Positions 9,482 through 19,027 are shown, counted from the first letter of the stretch. The stretch: 48,032 nucleotides of DNA from Bacteroidales bacterium (GCA_003565735.1 PXBB01000120.1:1-48032); one strand, 5' to 3'. The notes: generated from the letters alone by a model not told the origin. Translations and numbers: made by a program.

Positions 9482-9571
9482 AAGGGAAAGCATTTTGCCT
9501 TTTAACGAGGGTTACATAGAACCATAATACTTCTATATTATAGTCAGGCTGTTACTTTTAATTTTTTCTTG

Positions 9572-10768
9572 TCAGGGGTTGGGTATAAGTTCTTTATAGG
9601 CTATCCAACTCATAGAGCGCATAGCAGTCAGGAGCGCTTTTTCATCTATGTCAAAAGTATCTGTGTGTAAGTTTGAAATGATATCCTTTTCTTCATTTCT
9701 TACGCCCAGTCGATAAAAACAGGCCGGTATCAATTGGGCGTAATAAGCAAAATCCTCAGCAGTCATACGTATGTCCAGAGTTTCAATATGGTCTTTCCCG
9801 ATTATCTCTGCTGCGGCTTCAGTGCATCTTTTGGTAAGCTCCGGATGATTGACAAGAGCAGGGTATCCTTTTTCAATGCGCACGTTAGCTTTGGTATTAT
9901 AGGCATTTGCTACTGATGTTGTTATTCTTTTTAAATGTTCGTGAGCCTCTTTGCGCCATGCTTCGTTAAAAGTTCTTATAGTGCCTTCTATGGTTACTTT
10001 GTCAGGAATAATATTCATTTTTCCGTCAGCAATAAAACGGCCAAATGACAAAACAGTAGGTGTTTTAGGAGGTGCTATACGGCTTACAACTTGTTGCAAT
10101 GCCAGGATAATATGCGATGCTGATACGACGGGGTCATTGTTGAGATCGGGTGTAGCAGCATGGCCGCCTTTACCGGTTACGGTTATATACACTTCATCTG
10201 TTGAGGCCATAGCCATTCCTTGACGGAAACCTATTTTACCCGAATCGATACTGGGCAGAACATGCTGGCCGATGATAACATCTACTTTAGGATTTTCTAA
10301 TACACCATCATTTATCATCATGGAAGCACCTCCCGGATACATTTCCTCGGAGGGTTGAAAAATTAGTTTTACAGTGCCGGAGTAATACTTTTTAAGATTG
10401 TTTAAAATTGTTGCAACGCCCAACAGGGCAGCAGTGTGTACATCATGCCCGCAGGCATGCATAACGCCTTTATTTTGAGACGTATATGATGTCTTGTTAT
10501 GTTCATGTATAGGCAGTGCGTCCATATCAGCTCTTAACGCAACCACTTTGCTTTCGGGCTGCGTGCCTTCCAGGGTACCTAGTATTCCGTAATGCTTATC
10601 AAATGTTTTGTAAGGAATGCCTACCTTTTTTAAAAATTCACATATATATGCAGCCGTTTTTTTTTCTTGCTGCGACAGTTCCGGATGTGCATGTAAATGG
10701 CGTCTGACTTCAACAATTTGATCAAATAATTTTGCTGAAATGGTATTAATTTTTTCTTTTATATCCAT
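9572..10768 (-). CDS. M20 family amidohydrolase (N-acyl-amino-acid or hippurate hydrolase type)
   Basis: 398 residues, the usual length for M20D carboxypeptidases. The metal-binding motifs are present: ALRADMDALPI near 80, MHACGHDVHTAAL near 105-117, QPSEEMYPGG near 140, a GQHV motif near 168, and a C-terminal LHTDTFDID. These enzymes hydrolyse N-acyl or N-aryl amino acids using two metal ions. There is no signal peptide, so it is cytoplasmic. It starts 15 bases after the stop of the large outer-membrane protein gene and is probably co-transcribed with it. The exact substrate is not predictable. Confidence 0.9.
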   Translation of the reverse strand: MDIKEKINTISAKLFDQIVEVRRHLHAHPELSQQEKKTAAYICEFLKKVGIPYKTFDKHYGILGTLEGTQPESKVVALRADMDALPIHEHNKTSYTSQNKGVMHACGHDVHTAALLGVATILNNLKKYYSGTVKLIFQPSEEMYPGGASMMINDGVLENPKVDVIIGQHVLPSIDSGKIGFRQGMAMASTDEVYITVTGKGGHAATPDLNNDPVVSASHIILALQQVVSRIAPPKTPTVLSFGRFIADGKMNIIPDKVTIEGTIRTFNEAWRKEAHEHLKRITTSVANAYNTKANVRIEKGYPALVNHPELTKRCTEAAAEIIGKDHIETLDIRMTAEDFAYYAQLIPACFYRLGVRNEEKDIISNLHTDTFDIDEKALLTAMRSMSWIAYKELIPNP

Positions 10769-10783
10769 AAAGGTTTTTAATTA

Positions 10784-13700
10784 TTAGAAGTCGAGAGAGA
10801 GAGAAATGTAAAAAATGGGATCTCTGACCACCCCATCATCTATACCCCATGCAAGGTCAGCTCTTAGAAAGTAGCCAAATACACGGGCCCGAATGCCTGC
10901 GCCATAACCTGCTACTATAGGCTCTTTTTGTGTAAAAACGGTTACGTTTATCGGATAATTTTCATAAACTTCCGTATAGAACGGGTTTTCCTTATCGTAA
11001 GGACTTAGCCCGCTCCATGCTGTCCCTACATCAAAGAACCCTACAATTTGCAAACTGTTTAAAAACTCAGATTTTAATGGTTTACTTGAGAAAAAACGCA
11101 CCACAGGCAAACGCAACTCACTATTAATTAAAGCAAAATTAGACCCGTTTCTGATATTTTGGGTAAATCCTCTCATATTGGTAGCAAGCGTTTGATAAAC
11201 GTAATTTTGGCTTTGGTCAACGGCAATGGAGTCGTTAAAACGGGGAAACAGCCATGTATCGACACCTCCCATATAATAAATAAGTCTGGAACTTCCAAAA
11301 GAAGAGCTGCCTGCAAAACGATTTGCCCACACAAGATTCCTGTAAATTTTTTGATAGTGTCTGAAGTCGGCACCAACCACAAATAGGTCGCTTTCTCCAT
11401 CAAAAATATTTCTGTAGTATTCACCAAAAACTTTGTAACGACTTCCAAAAAGTATGCTATAGCCTTGATTTCTGGTATTGTCAAAAACGATTTCAGCTTT
11501 TAATCCGCCCCAGTGTTCATTTATGTCGGTGCGTTGAAGATTTTCAGCATCAGTAGCTAAAAAAACATTTTTATCGAAACGGTATGAAGTTGTTGCTCTA
11601 AAGCTAAAAACATTATTAAAAGGCCAGCTCAACCCATAATGCAGGAGGTGAGAAGTGTTTCTGGTCATGGTATTGAAGCCTGTCATTTCATCAATTTTTT
11701 GACGGTAGAAAGTGATTTGACGGTTTAAGCGGTTGGCCAACATTTCATAGCTGAGCAAATATTCTGTTTGATTAAAATTTAAAGAAAATCGAAAACCACC
11801 AACAATTCTGTTGTCTTCAAGCAAATCAGTTAAGCCAATTTTAAATAATGCGTTAAAGCCAGGGTTAATGTATATGGGTTGATTTCCCCCTGTAAACCTC
11901 TGATAGGAGTTGTTAAGATAGCTAAAGTCTAACTGATTTACCATTTGGTCAATGGTGTATTCTACATTGTAGTTGCGTTGTCTGGGCAGTATAAATGCCT
12001 CGGGGATGCTGTCAAGAGGGGGGGGGGCGTCAGTAGCTGTAGTATCCGGTTGCTGGCGCTGGGCCTCGGAAGAAAAAACATAATTGTCGGTATCAACACG
12101 AACCCCCTGGCTTTGATTTATTTCTTCCGGAGCTACTATTATAAGCTGTCTTCTGGGGCTTGGCTGACTTTTATCAAGTTCTACAGTATCTTCGAGAGCT
12201 GATTTCTCTTCTTCTCTTTTTTTCTGCTCTAAAGCATTGACCATTTTCATAAAATGGGTTTGTTCCGGAAATGCCGGCTCAAAAAAAGAAGCGTCAAGCT
12301 GCTTTCTGTATATTTTGTAGGCCCCGTTCTTATGAATCAAATCTGTTGTTAACAATCTGTCGTGTGTGATATAGTGTTCGCTAATGTTTCTTTTGTAATG
12401 TGTAACAGGTTCTAAATCTGCAAAATAGCGATAGTGTATGATCGTATCGATATGGCTTATTGCGCTGTCGAATGTTGCTATAAAACGATTGTAGATGCCA
12501 CTTTCATCAGAAAGTAAACTGATACGCCTATTGTCAACAACTTGTGGCTTGACATAGTTATTTTTTTTAGAATTGGTAATTTGATGAAGGATGTTGCTGC
12601 GAGAAGCATAGTCATACGCAAATAAGTTGCGCGTAGGGTTTTGGTTGGTGTGTATTTCGTCAGGTCGTTCTGTGAATAAGGTATCGCTATCCCTGTTGGA
12701 ACTAAAATATATGGTGTTGCCATCAGCAGAGAAAACCGGGTTAAAGTCGTTGTATGAGTCGTTAGTAATAACTTCAAATGTGTTGGCTGCAATATTGTAC
12801 ACATAGATATTAGTCTTGCCATTAATAACACCGGAAACAGCAAGCATGCGCCCATTTGGAGCATAAGAAAAATCTAAAACCTTGTCGAAATGATAAAGGT
12901 ATCTGTGTTCCATATTCCTGTCCTCCGGTGTGTAGAAGTATAAGGCCGTAAGCCCTTTTTCTTCACGCATAATAGTTAAGATTTCGCCGGAAGGGTGCCA
13001 ATCCATGAGGGGGTGCGAAAGGTCCACTTTTTCGTCGAGGTGGTGTCCTTGACGAAGCAGCCGCCTACTGCGTTGGTTTTTTTCATCATATAACCAAACC
13101 ACAGATCTGCCCATATGATTTGTGGCATAAGCTGTGTATCTTCCTCCAGGGGATGTCTTTACAGAGGTGTACGCTGCATTACGCCTGTATTTTTTATCAA
13201 GCTTATTATCCTCAGGAATTGATGCCAGTTTATCTTCTGATTGATACACTCTCATAAAATATTCCAGCCATTCTTCCATAAGCCTGTTGTGATTTATGCC
13301 CAGGACATACAAAAAGGCATTTTCGACACTTCTGCTTATTCGGGTCATGTGTAAAAGATTTGGGATGACACCGGACCCATATTTTTGCTCAATAAAATGC
13401 CAGAACGAATGGCCTGCATAAGAAGCCTCATCAGGAGACAAGCGGTAAAAATTGTCAAAACGCCCCGACATGATACCATCGCGTATATAATCATCAATGG
13501 TGGTATTCCAGTCTTCAGAGAAGTATGATATCAGACCTTGCACATACCAATCAGGAAGAGATAAAAGCGTTGAATTTTTAATCATAGAAACAAAATATTC
13601 CCCGTAGAGCAGGTTGTTTATCAAAATATGTGCGTAGCCGGCGCGGATTTGTTTTTGAAGATTATAATAACAGCCATCAAAATACAAGAATATTTTTGAC

Positions 13701-14077
13701 CCTACAATATGTGTTCTGCCGCCAATATTGTATTGTTCATCACTAATGAAGCCCACATTACTTTGTTTAAGGTCTGAAAGCTTGTTAAATATGACAAATT
13801 GAACTTTCTCACGCATTCGTGTTTGCAATTGGCCTTCAAGTTCCGGACGTATTTCATGAAAGTACTTGGCGGTATATATAGCCAGGGGTTTGCCCTGCTG
13901 GTAAAAATAAGTTTCAAAATCATCAAACCTCAAAAACGACCAAAACCGGTCAATATATTGAACTCTGTTTTTGCCAAATGTCAGCTGGGAGCCACTATAA
14001 AATTGTGACTTGGCCTGAAAGACATAAACAAAGCTTAATACAAAAACAAAAAGCCAAACTTTTGAATGCTTTAACAC
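10784..14077 (-). CDS. Outer-membrane protein: peptidase-like domain, PD40 propeller and BamA-like barrel
   Basis: 1097 residues with a signal peptide (about 1-24, ending QAKSQ). Residues about 25-280 resemble a gluzincin-like domain (LPDWYVQGLISYFSEDW, then GHSFWHFIEQKYG) without an obvious HExxH zinc site. Residues about 290-570 contain WD40-like/PD40 strands (SPGGRYTAYAT, FSADGNTIYFSSNRD) that form a TolB-like propeller. A low-complexity linker (about 610-710) leads to a beta-barrel of about 380 residues ending in Phe, as expected for BamA-assembled surface-antigen barrels. The start is GTG; no ATG is available before the signal peptide. The linker is encoded partly by ten consecutive C bases. 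The M20 gene follows. Confidence 0.8.
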   Translation of the reverse strand: MLKHSKVWLFVFVLSFVYVFQAKSQFYSGSQLTFGKNRVQYIDRFWSFLRFDDFETYFYQQGKPLAIYTAKYFHEIRPELEGQLQTRMREKVQFVIFNKLSDLKQSNVGFISDEQYNIGGRTHIVGSKIFLYFDGCYYNLQKQIRAGYAHILINNLLYGEYFVSMIKNSTLLSLPDWYVQGLISYFSEDWNTTIDDYIRDGIMSGRFDNFYRLSPDEASYAGHSFWHFIEQKYGSGVIPNLLHMTRISRSVENAFLYVLGINHNRLMEEWLEYFMRVYQSEDKLASIPEDNKLDKKYRRNAAYTSVKTSPGGRYTAYATNHMGRSVVWLYDEKNQRSRRLLRQGHHLDEKVDLSHPLMDWHPSGEILTIMREEKGLTALYFYTPEDRNMEHRYLYHFDKVLDFSYAPNGRMLAVSGVINGKTNIYVYNIAANTFEVITNDSYNDFNPVFSADGNTIYFSSNRDSDTLFTERPDEIHTNQNPTRNLFAYDYASRSNILHQITNSKKNNYVKPQVVDNRRISLLSDESGIYNRFIATFDSAISHIDTIIHYRYFADLEPVTHYKRNISEHYITHDRLLTTDLIHKNGAYKIYRKQLDASFFEPAFPEQTHFMKMVNALEQKKREEEKSALEDTVELDKSQPSPRRQLIIVAPEEINQSQGVRVDTDNYVFSSEAQRQQPDTTATDAPPPLDSIPEAFILPRQRNYNVEYTIDQMVNQLDFSYLNNSYQRFTGGNQPIYINPGFNALFKIGLTDLLEDNRIVGGFRFSLNFNQTEYLLSYEMLANRLNRQITFYRQKIDEMTGFNTMTRNTSHLLHYGLSWPFNNVFSFRATTSYRFDKNVFLATDAENLQRTDINEHWGGLKAEIVFDNTRNQGYSILFGSRYKVFGEYYRNIFDGESDLFVVGADFRHYQKIYRNLVWANRFAGSSSFGSSRLIYYMGGVDTWLFPRFNDSIAVDQSQNYVYQTLATNMRGFTQNIRNGSNFALINSELRLPVVRFFSSKPLKSEFLNSLQIVGFFDVGTAWSGLSPYDKENPFYTEVYENYPINVTVFTQKEPIVAGYGAGIRARVFGYFLRADLAWGIDDGVVRDPIFYISLSLDF
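12018..12027 (-). repeat. C10 homopolymer inside the outer-membrane protein gene
   Basis: Ten consecutive G on the plus strand (C on the coding strand) encode part of Ala-Pro-Pro-Pro in the linker between propeller and barrel. Long G/C runs are rare in this AT-rich window. Slippage by one base would shift the frame and remove the barrel. Confidence 0.9.
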
Positions 14078-14393
14078 CTGTTTTTTTATTTGCTAAATTA
14101 CAAAAAAAACGCTTAGGTTATTTTTTTATTATAAGCTCAAATTTACAAGCAACTTGCCTCTATTTTTCAGAATCGCAGTCTGTTAGGGATGGAAACTAAG
14201 ATTTTTGTTTTTGCTTTTCTTGTTGGCACTGTTGAAATGACACATATGGCAAGCTTTTGTTTTGAAAGCCACTTTTTGGTTTAAACTTAAAAAAACAATT
14301 TAAAAGAAGATAAAAAGATGTCCACTAAATATTGTTTTTATATATCTTTACGGTTATAAAAAGCTTTAGAATATCGTGTCGTAAACGTATATT
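14078..14393. other. Divergent intergenic region, 316 bp
   Basis: This lies between the divergent outer-membrane protein and kinase-RapZ genes and must carry both promoters. TATCTTTA at 14343-14350 is a one-base miss to TAnnTTTG on the plus strand, 43 bases before the ATG. No convincing -33 box, hairpin or RNA gene was seen. Short open frames here lack any coding features. Confidence 0.5.
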
Positions 14394-15812
14394 ATGAAAC
14401 ATACCCGGTGTTTAGTTGAACTTTTTGAATCTTATTTTGGTGAGCCGTGCCTGTCTTTGTCAGCCCTGCCCTTGTCTGGTTCTGACAGGATTTATTACAG
14501 GTTAAATAGCAGTTCTCGTACGGTTATAGGGACTTACAACCCAATTCGGGAGGAGAATGAAGCTTTTTTACATTTCGGTCAGGTTTTTAAAAATGCAGGC
14601 TTGAATGTGCCTCAGGTATATGCATCGGATGTTGAAAATAATATTTACCTTCAAGAGGATTTGGGTAGTGCTAATGTTTATGATTATGTACAGAATGCCG
14701 GCTCGCTAAGTGAAAAAGAAAAACGCATAATGTCATGCTATAAGCCTATACTAAGACAGCTTTTGCAGTTTCAAACAATAGGAGGGGCGCGTATTGATTT
14801 TTCCAAAGCTTATCCGGTGAGTGCTTTTGATAAGCAATCTGTCATGTTTGACTTAAATTATTTTAAATATTTCTTTCTTAAAGTATTTGAAATTCCTTTT
14901 AACGAAAGCCGTCTTGAAAAGGATTTTAATTATATTGCGGAAGTTGCGGGTATTTATGATAATGATTTTTTTATGTATCGTGATTTTCAAACCCGCAATA
15001 TCATGATGAAAGATTCTATCTTTTACTTTATTGATTTTCAGGGTGGTCGAAAAGGTCATTTATCCTATGATGTGGCTTCTTTGCTTTTTAGCGCTAAAAC
15101 AAACCTGAGTATCCCTCTCAGGGAGTCTCTTCTGGATTATTATATGGACTTAGCTCAACAAACATCTGTTGTTAGCAACCAGAAAGAATTCAAGGGCGCG
15201 TATTATTTATTTGCACTTATAAGAGTTTTGCAAACATTAGGGGCTTATGGTTACAGAGGTATCGTACAAGGCAAGAAGTATTTTTCTGAAAGTATTCCGC
15301 TGGCATTGTTTAATGTGCGCTATTTGCTACCAAAAGTCGATCTGTTGAAAAAAACACCGGAATTATTAACAACACTCAATACAATGAACAATAAATTTGA
15401 AACGCTCGATAAAAAAGATTTGATTATTCAGATCAAAAGTTTTTCTTTTAAAAGGGGAATTCCCTATGACGAAAGCGGTCATGGTGGTGGTTTTGTATTC
15501 GACTGCAGGGGGTTGCCTAACCCTGGGAGACAGGATAGATATAAATTGTTGACCGGCTTGCACGGTGAAGTTGCTGAATATCTCGAAGAACAGCCTGAAA
15601 CACATGAATTTTTAGAGGCTATAGAAAAAGCCATTTCAGTAAATATTGAAAATTATACAAATCGTGGTTTTGAAAATTTGGCAATAAACTTTGGATGTAC
15701 CGGTGGGCAGCACCGTTCAGTGTATTGTGCAGAAAGAACTAAAAAGGCTATTGCCGAAAAATTTCCTAATGTTAAAGTTATAATAAAGCATTGCGAAATT
15801 ACACCCGACTAA
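14394..15812 (+). CDS. Aminoglycoside-phosphotransferase-like kinase fused to a RapZ C-terminal domain
   Basis: 472 residues. Residues about 1-330 form an APH/choline-kinase fold resembling the AmgK amino-sugar kinase: a SGSDRIYYRL start, catalytic loop YRDFQTRN near 199-206, and Mg-binding DFQ near 217. Residues about 345-472 match the RapZ C-terminal domain (HGGGFVFDCRGLPNPG near 362, then INFGCTGGQHRSVY near 435). In E. coli, AmgK-type kinases are absent but RapZ senses glucosamine-6-phosphate; in Pseudomonas, AmgK phosphorylates cell-wall amino sugars at C1. I infer a bifunctional kinase/sensor for amino-sugar recycling. The RapZ N-terminal nucleotide-binding domain is missing. A MurU-like nucleotidyltransferase, its expected partner, is not adjacent. 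Confidence 0.82.
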   Translation: MKHTRCLVELFESYFGEPCLSLSALPLSGSDRIYYRLNSSSRTVIGTYNPIREENEAFLHFGQVFKNAGLNVPQVYASDVENNIYLQEDLGSANVYDYVQNAGSLSEKEKRIMSCYKPILRQLLQFQTIGGARIDFSKAYPVSAFDKQSVMFDLNYFKYFFLKVFEIPFNESRLEKDFNYIAEVAGIYDNDFFMYRDFQTRNIMMKDSIFYFIDFQGGRKGHLSYDVASLLFSAKTNLSIPLRESLLDYYMDLAQQTSVVSNQKEFKGAYYLFALIRVLQTLGAYGYRGIVQGKKYFSESIPLALFNVRYLLPKVDLLKKTPELLTTLNTMNNKFETLDKKDLIIQIKSFSFKRGIPYDESGHGGGFVFDCRGLPNPGRQDRYKLLTGLHGEVAEYLEEQPETHEFLEAIEKAISVNIENYTNRGFENLAINFGCTGGQHRSVYCAERTKKAIAEKFPNVKVIIKHCEITPD

Positions 15813-15854
15813 TATGAGTGTGGTTTTTAGCCGTAAAAAAATCTTTATTGTTCC

Positions 15855-16502
15855 TCATTGGGTCTTTTCGATATGAGGTGCATTTTCGATAAGGGAGTCA
15901 ATCATTTGATAGATGTCTTCTTTAGAATACTCCTTACTTCCCTCCATTAAACTTTCAATAGCCTTACACAACATGGCCGGTGTAATTTCAGGTGTTAAGT
16001 CTTTCTTTGATGGAGTTTTGTCCGTTTCAATGTCTTTGTTTTTTTTAGATTGATCCTCAGCTTTAGTTGCAACAGGGGTGTCACTTTCAATCTTGTCTGT
16101 AGCTAAAGTGTCATTCAAGGCGGATTTTGAGATAATCTCTACCTCTTGACCAATAATTCTAAAGGCTTCTATGGTTTTTGTTTCTGATAGTTTTTTGAGG
16201 CTGTCAGCTAAATTAGTTGCAGAATCAGCTTTAGAAATATACTTGTAGGCTTCAGTATATAATTTCTCAATTTGATTTAGATGTGCCCTGATTTCCATTT
16301 TGCTCATGTCTTCATGTACTTGAGTATGAATACCCAAAGCACTATCAATTATTGATGAAGCTTTGCTTTGATACTCATACACATTTTTCAGTGCATCCCG
16401 GGCATCTATGTCATGCTGACGTGCTTCATTAAAGAGGTCTTCCGGGTTAAATGGTTGCTGAAAGAAACCAATCATCAAAAGGCAATATATGAATTGAAAC
16501 AT
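15855..16502 (-). CDS. Hypothetical protein with hydrophobic N-terminus
   Basis: I do not recognise this 215-residue protein. It begins with a short hydrophobic segment (MFQFIYCLLMIGFF) that may be a signal peptide or anchor. A helical region follows, with repeated Lys/Glu/Ala and Tyr-Ile patterns (about 20-130), then a charged, Lys/Asp/Thr-rich linker (about 130-175) and a short helical tail. The composition suggests a periplasmic, coiled helical protein. It stands alone, convergent with the kinase-RapZ gene, and its promoter must lie in the short gap before the oxidoreductase terminator. Confidence 0.6.
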   Translation of the reverse strand: MFQFIYCLLMIGFFQQPFNPEDLFNEARQHDIDARDALKNVYEYQSKASSIIDSALGIHTQVHEDMSKMEIRAHLNQIEKLYTEAYKYISKADSATNLADSLKKLSETKTIEAFRIIGQEVEIISKSALNDTLATDKIESDTPVATKAEDQSKKNKDIETDKTPSKKDLTPEITPAMLCKAIESLMEGSKEYSKEDIYQMIDSLIENAPHIEKTQ

Positions 16503-16554
16503 ATTCTTGGCTTAGTTAGTTTATATGCTAAGTTGCAGCAAAGTTATGATATGT

Positions 16555-16607
16555 AAAAAAAATGACCAACAAAAGTTATTAATTTTTATTAACAACTTTT
16601 GTTGGTC
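16555..16607 (-). terminator. Rho-independent terminator of the oxidoreductase operon
   Basis: Two perfectly complementary 14-base arms (16564-16577 and 16594-16607) enclose a 16-base AT loop. On the minus strand the hairpin is followed by eight T (plus-strand A run 16555-16562). It lies 19 bases past the last gene of the operon. Confidence 0.88.
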
Positions 16608-16625
16608 AAAAAAGGTGTTTTTTTA

Positions 16626-17177
16626 TTAAGCTTTGTGAACTATTTTGACTATTTCCATCCCTCTCTTAATGGCTTGCTCGTTAAGAGGGATAAGCTTATG
16701 GTATCTTTCGGGTAAAACGTTGGATAGCCCTTTAATAACATTGTCAAGTTCGATTATGGGTTTAATTTTAAGGAATCCGCCCAAAACAATCATGTTCATA
16801 ATTTTTGTATTGTTCATTTTGACGGCTTCCTCAGAAGCATCCATAATACAAACGGTAATATCTTTTCTTTCGGGATGTCTTATAATACCGTTGCTATCGT
16901 ATATGATTAAGCCACCGGGCTTAACGGTGGGTTCAAACTTGTCCATTGAGGGCTGGTTGAGAACAATAGCAGTATCATAAACGTTTACAATCGGGGAGCT
17001 TATCTTTTCGTCACTAATGATGGCTGTACAGTTAGCTGTACCACCTCTCATTTCAGGTCCATACGAAGGGAACCATGTGACTTCTTTTTCCTGCATAACA
17101 CCGGAATAGCAAAGTATTTGGCCCATAGACAAAACACCCTGTCCGCCAAATCCTGCAATAATAATTTCTTCTGTCAT
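16626..17177 (-). CDS. korC: 2-oxoacid:ferredoxin oxidoreductase, gamma subunit
   Basis: 183 residues from the ATG at 17177 (MTEEIIIAGFGGQGVL); a longer frame would begin inside the previous gene and is less likely. The glycine-rich GFGGQG start and the TWFPSYGPEMRGGTANC segment define the gamma (KorC/VorC-type) subunit. It completes an enzyme that oxidatively decarboxylates a 2-oxoacid to acyl-CoA while reducing ferredoxin. It is the last gene of the four-gene operon, starting 13 bases after the beta-subunit stop. Whether the substrate is 2-oxoglutarate or branched-chain 2-oxoacids cannot be decided. Confidence 0.88.
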   Translation of the reverse strand: MTEEIIIAGFGGQGVLSMGQILCYSGVMQEKEVTWFPSYGPEMRGGTANCTAIISDEKISSPIVNVYDTAIVLNQPSMDKFEPTVKPGGLIIYDSNGIIRHPERKDITVCIMDASEEAVKMNNTKIMNMIVLGGFLKIKPIIELDNVIKGLSNVLPERYHKLIPLNEQAIKRGMEIVKIVHKA

Positions 17178-17190
17178 AGCTATAATATTT

Positions 17191-17952
17191 TTATTGTTGA
17201 GGAACTTTAATATCACCAAGGGGATAGAAAGGGAACATGTGTTCTTCCATCCATTTATTTGATTCTACAGGAGTCATCTTCCAGTTTGAAGGGCAATTAG
17301 AGACAATCTCTACCAGGCACGTACCTTTATTTAATTTCTGATACTCTAATGCTTTTTTCAGAGCTCTCTTTGCTTTTCTTGCATTAGCAGGCGTATGAAC
17401 CGAGTGTCTTGTAACATAATAGGTACCCTCTAACTGGGCTACAAGCTCTGAAATCTTTAAGGGATTACCCATTGTTTTCAAGTCTCTTCCATAAGGAGAT
17501 GTAGAACTCTTCATACCTTCAAGGGTTGTTGGAGCCATCTGGCCGCCTGTCATACCATATATACCATTATTGATAAAGACAATAAGTATATTTTCGCCTC
17601 TGTTGCAGGCATGAATTGTTTCGGCTGTTCCTATAGCTGCCAAATCGCCATCGCCTTGGTAGGTAAAAACATACTTCTCAGGCATTACTCTTTTTATTCC
17701 TGTTGCAACGGCAGTAGCTCTACCATGAGCGGCCTCCTGCATATCAACAGCGAAGTAGTAGTATGCTAATACTGAACATCCTACAGGTGTTACTCCAATA
17801 GTTTCGTTCTGTATGCCCAGGTCTTCAATAGCTTCTGCGACCATTTTGTGCGCTGTGCCATGACCACATCCCGGACAGTAGTGCATAACCTTATCGGTCA
17901 TCACTTTGGTTTTTTCGTAAACAATATTTTCGGGTTTAATTATTTCTGACAT
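17191..17952 (-). CDS. korB: 2-oxoacid:ferredoxin oxidoreductase, beta (TPP-binding) subunit
   Basis: 253 residues. It carries the CPGCGHG motif near 27-33 and the thiamine-pyrophosphate signature beginning GDGDLAAIG and ending about 30 residues later at INN. The subunit holds TPP and forms the active site with the alpha subunit. The start ATG at 17952 is preceded by AGGAGG at 17966-17961, eight bases away and overlapping the last codons of the alpha gene, which suggests translational coupling. Family members include 2-oxoglutarate and 2-oxoisovalerate oxidoreductases. Confidence 0.92.
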   Translation of the reverse strand: MSEIIKPENIVYEKTKVMTDKVMHYCPGCGHGTAHKMVAEAIEDLGIQNETIGVTPVGCSVLAYYYFAVDMQEAAHGRATAVATGIKRVMPEKYVFTYQGDGDLAAIGTAETIHACNRGENILIVFINNGIYGMTGGQMAPTTLEGMKSSTSPYGRDLKTMGNPLKISELVAQLEGTYYVTRHSVHTPANARKAKRALKKALEYQKLNKGTCLVEIVSNCPSNWKMTPVESNKWMEEHMFPFYPLGDIKVPQQ

Positions 17953-17956
17953 AATA

Positions 17957-19027
17957 TTATCCTCCTATTAATTTGGTTTCTATTGCATTAAGAATTTCAT
18001 CGGGAGAAGGTATCATGCCCCCGCATCGTCCGTAAAACTCTACTTTTGTTTGCCCGTTAGCAGCAAGTTTAACATCTTCAATCATCTGACCGGTATTCAT
18101 TTCAACGGTTAATATACCTTTGACTTTTGCTGCTAATTTTTCAATAATAGCGACAGGAAATGGGTATAGTGTTTGCGGACGGATAAGGCCTATTTTAATA
18201 CCTTTTTCTCTGGCCATCTCCATTGATTTTTGAGTTATTCTGGCACACGAGCCAAATGCCACAAGTAAATAATCGATATCTTCATCGCAATAATGTTCTT
18301 GGTAGCGCACTTCATTATTCTCTACTTCTCTGTACTTTGCCTGAAGACGTAAATTGATTTTTTCTTGCTCTTCAGACTGAAGCATCAGTGATGTCACTAT
18401 AACGTGATCTTTGCCGGGCACTTTACCTTTGGTAGCCCAGTCAAACTGTTCTGTTATGCGTGGCTGTTGCTCGAAGAGTTCAACTTTCTCCATCATCTGC
18501 CCAATAATACCGTCTGTAAGTATCATAACAGGGTTGCGGTATTGAAAAGCCAATTCAAAACCAAGCTTTACATAGTCAACCGTTTCTTGAACACTTGCTG
18601 GTGCTAATGTGATAAGTTTATAGTCGCCATGACCGCCACCTTTTACAGACTGGAAGTAATCGCCTTGAGAGGGTTGGATAGTACCTAAACCCGGGCCACC
18701 TCTTTGGATATTTGCAACAACACAAGGGAGTTCGGCGCCTGCAATATAAGACAATGCCTCTTGCATAAGACTGATACCGGGACCCGACGAGGTGGTCAGA
18801 ACTTTCTTACCACAGCCGGCAGCACCATATATCATATTGATAGCCCCTATCTCGCTTTCGGCTTGTAATACTACCATACCGGTCGTTTTCTCCGGCTGTA
18901 CATGCATCAGATATTCTATCACCTCCGACTGTGGTGTTATCGGATAACCGAAGTAGGCGTCAGCTCCTGCTCTTATAGATGCTTCAGCAAGGGCCTCGTT
19001 GCCTTTCATTAATCTTAACTCTTTCAT
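17957..19027 (-). CDS. korA: 2-oxoacid:ferredoxin oxidoreductase, alpha subunit
   Basis: 356 residues, the usual length of the KorA/VorB alpha chain. It opens with LMKGNEALAEASIRAGAD and the FGYPITPQSEV motif near 28, followed by TTSSGPGISLMQE near 78 and an IGLIRPQTLYPFP motif near 275. The chain binds the pyrimidine part of TPP with the beta subunit. It follows the ferredoxin gene by 32 bases. Automated pipelines often label such chains 3-methyl-2-oxobutanoate dehydrogenase VorB, so substrate is left open. Confidence 0.9.
   Translation of the reverse strand: MKELRLMKGNEALAEASIRAGADAYFGYPITPQSEVIEYLMHVQPEKTTGMVVLQAESEIGAINMIYGAAGCGKKVLTTSSGPGISLMQEALSYIAGAELPCVVANIQRGGPGLGTIQPSQGDYFQSVKGGGHGDYKLITLAPASVQETVDYVKLGFELAFQYRNPVMILTDGIIGQMMEKVELFEQQPRITEQFDWATKGKVPGKDHVIVTSLMLQSEEQEKINLRLQAKYREVENNEVRYQEHYCDEDIDYLLVAFGSCARITQKSMEMAREKGIKIGLIRPQTLYPFPVAIIEKLAAKVKGILTVEMNTGQMIEDVKLAANGQTKVEFYGRCGGMIPSPDEILNAIETKLIGG
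17961..17966 (-). promoter_or_regulatory. Shine-Dalgarno site of korB
   Basis: AGGAGG on the minus strand, eight bases before the korB ATG, within the end of korA. Strong SD sites are uncommon in Bacteroidota, and most genes in this window lack one. Confidence 0.75.
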
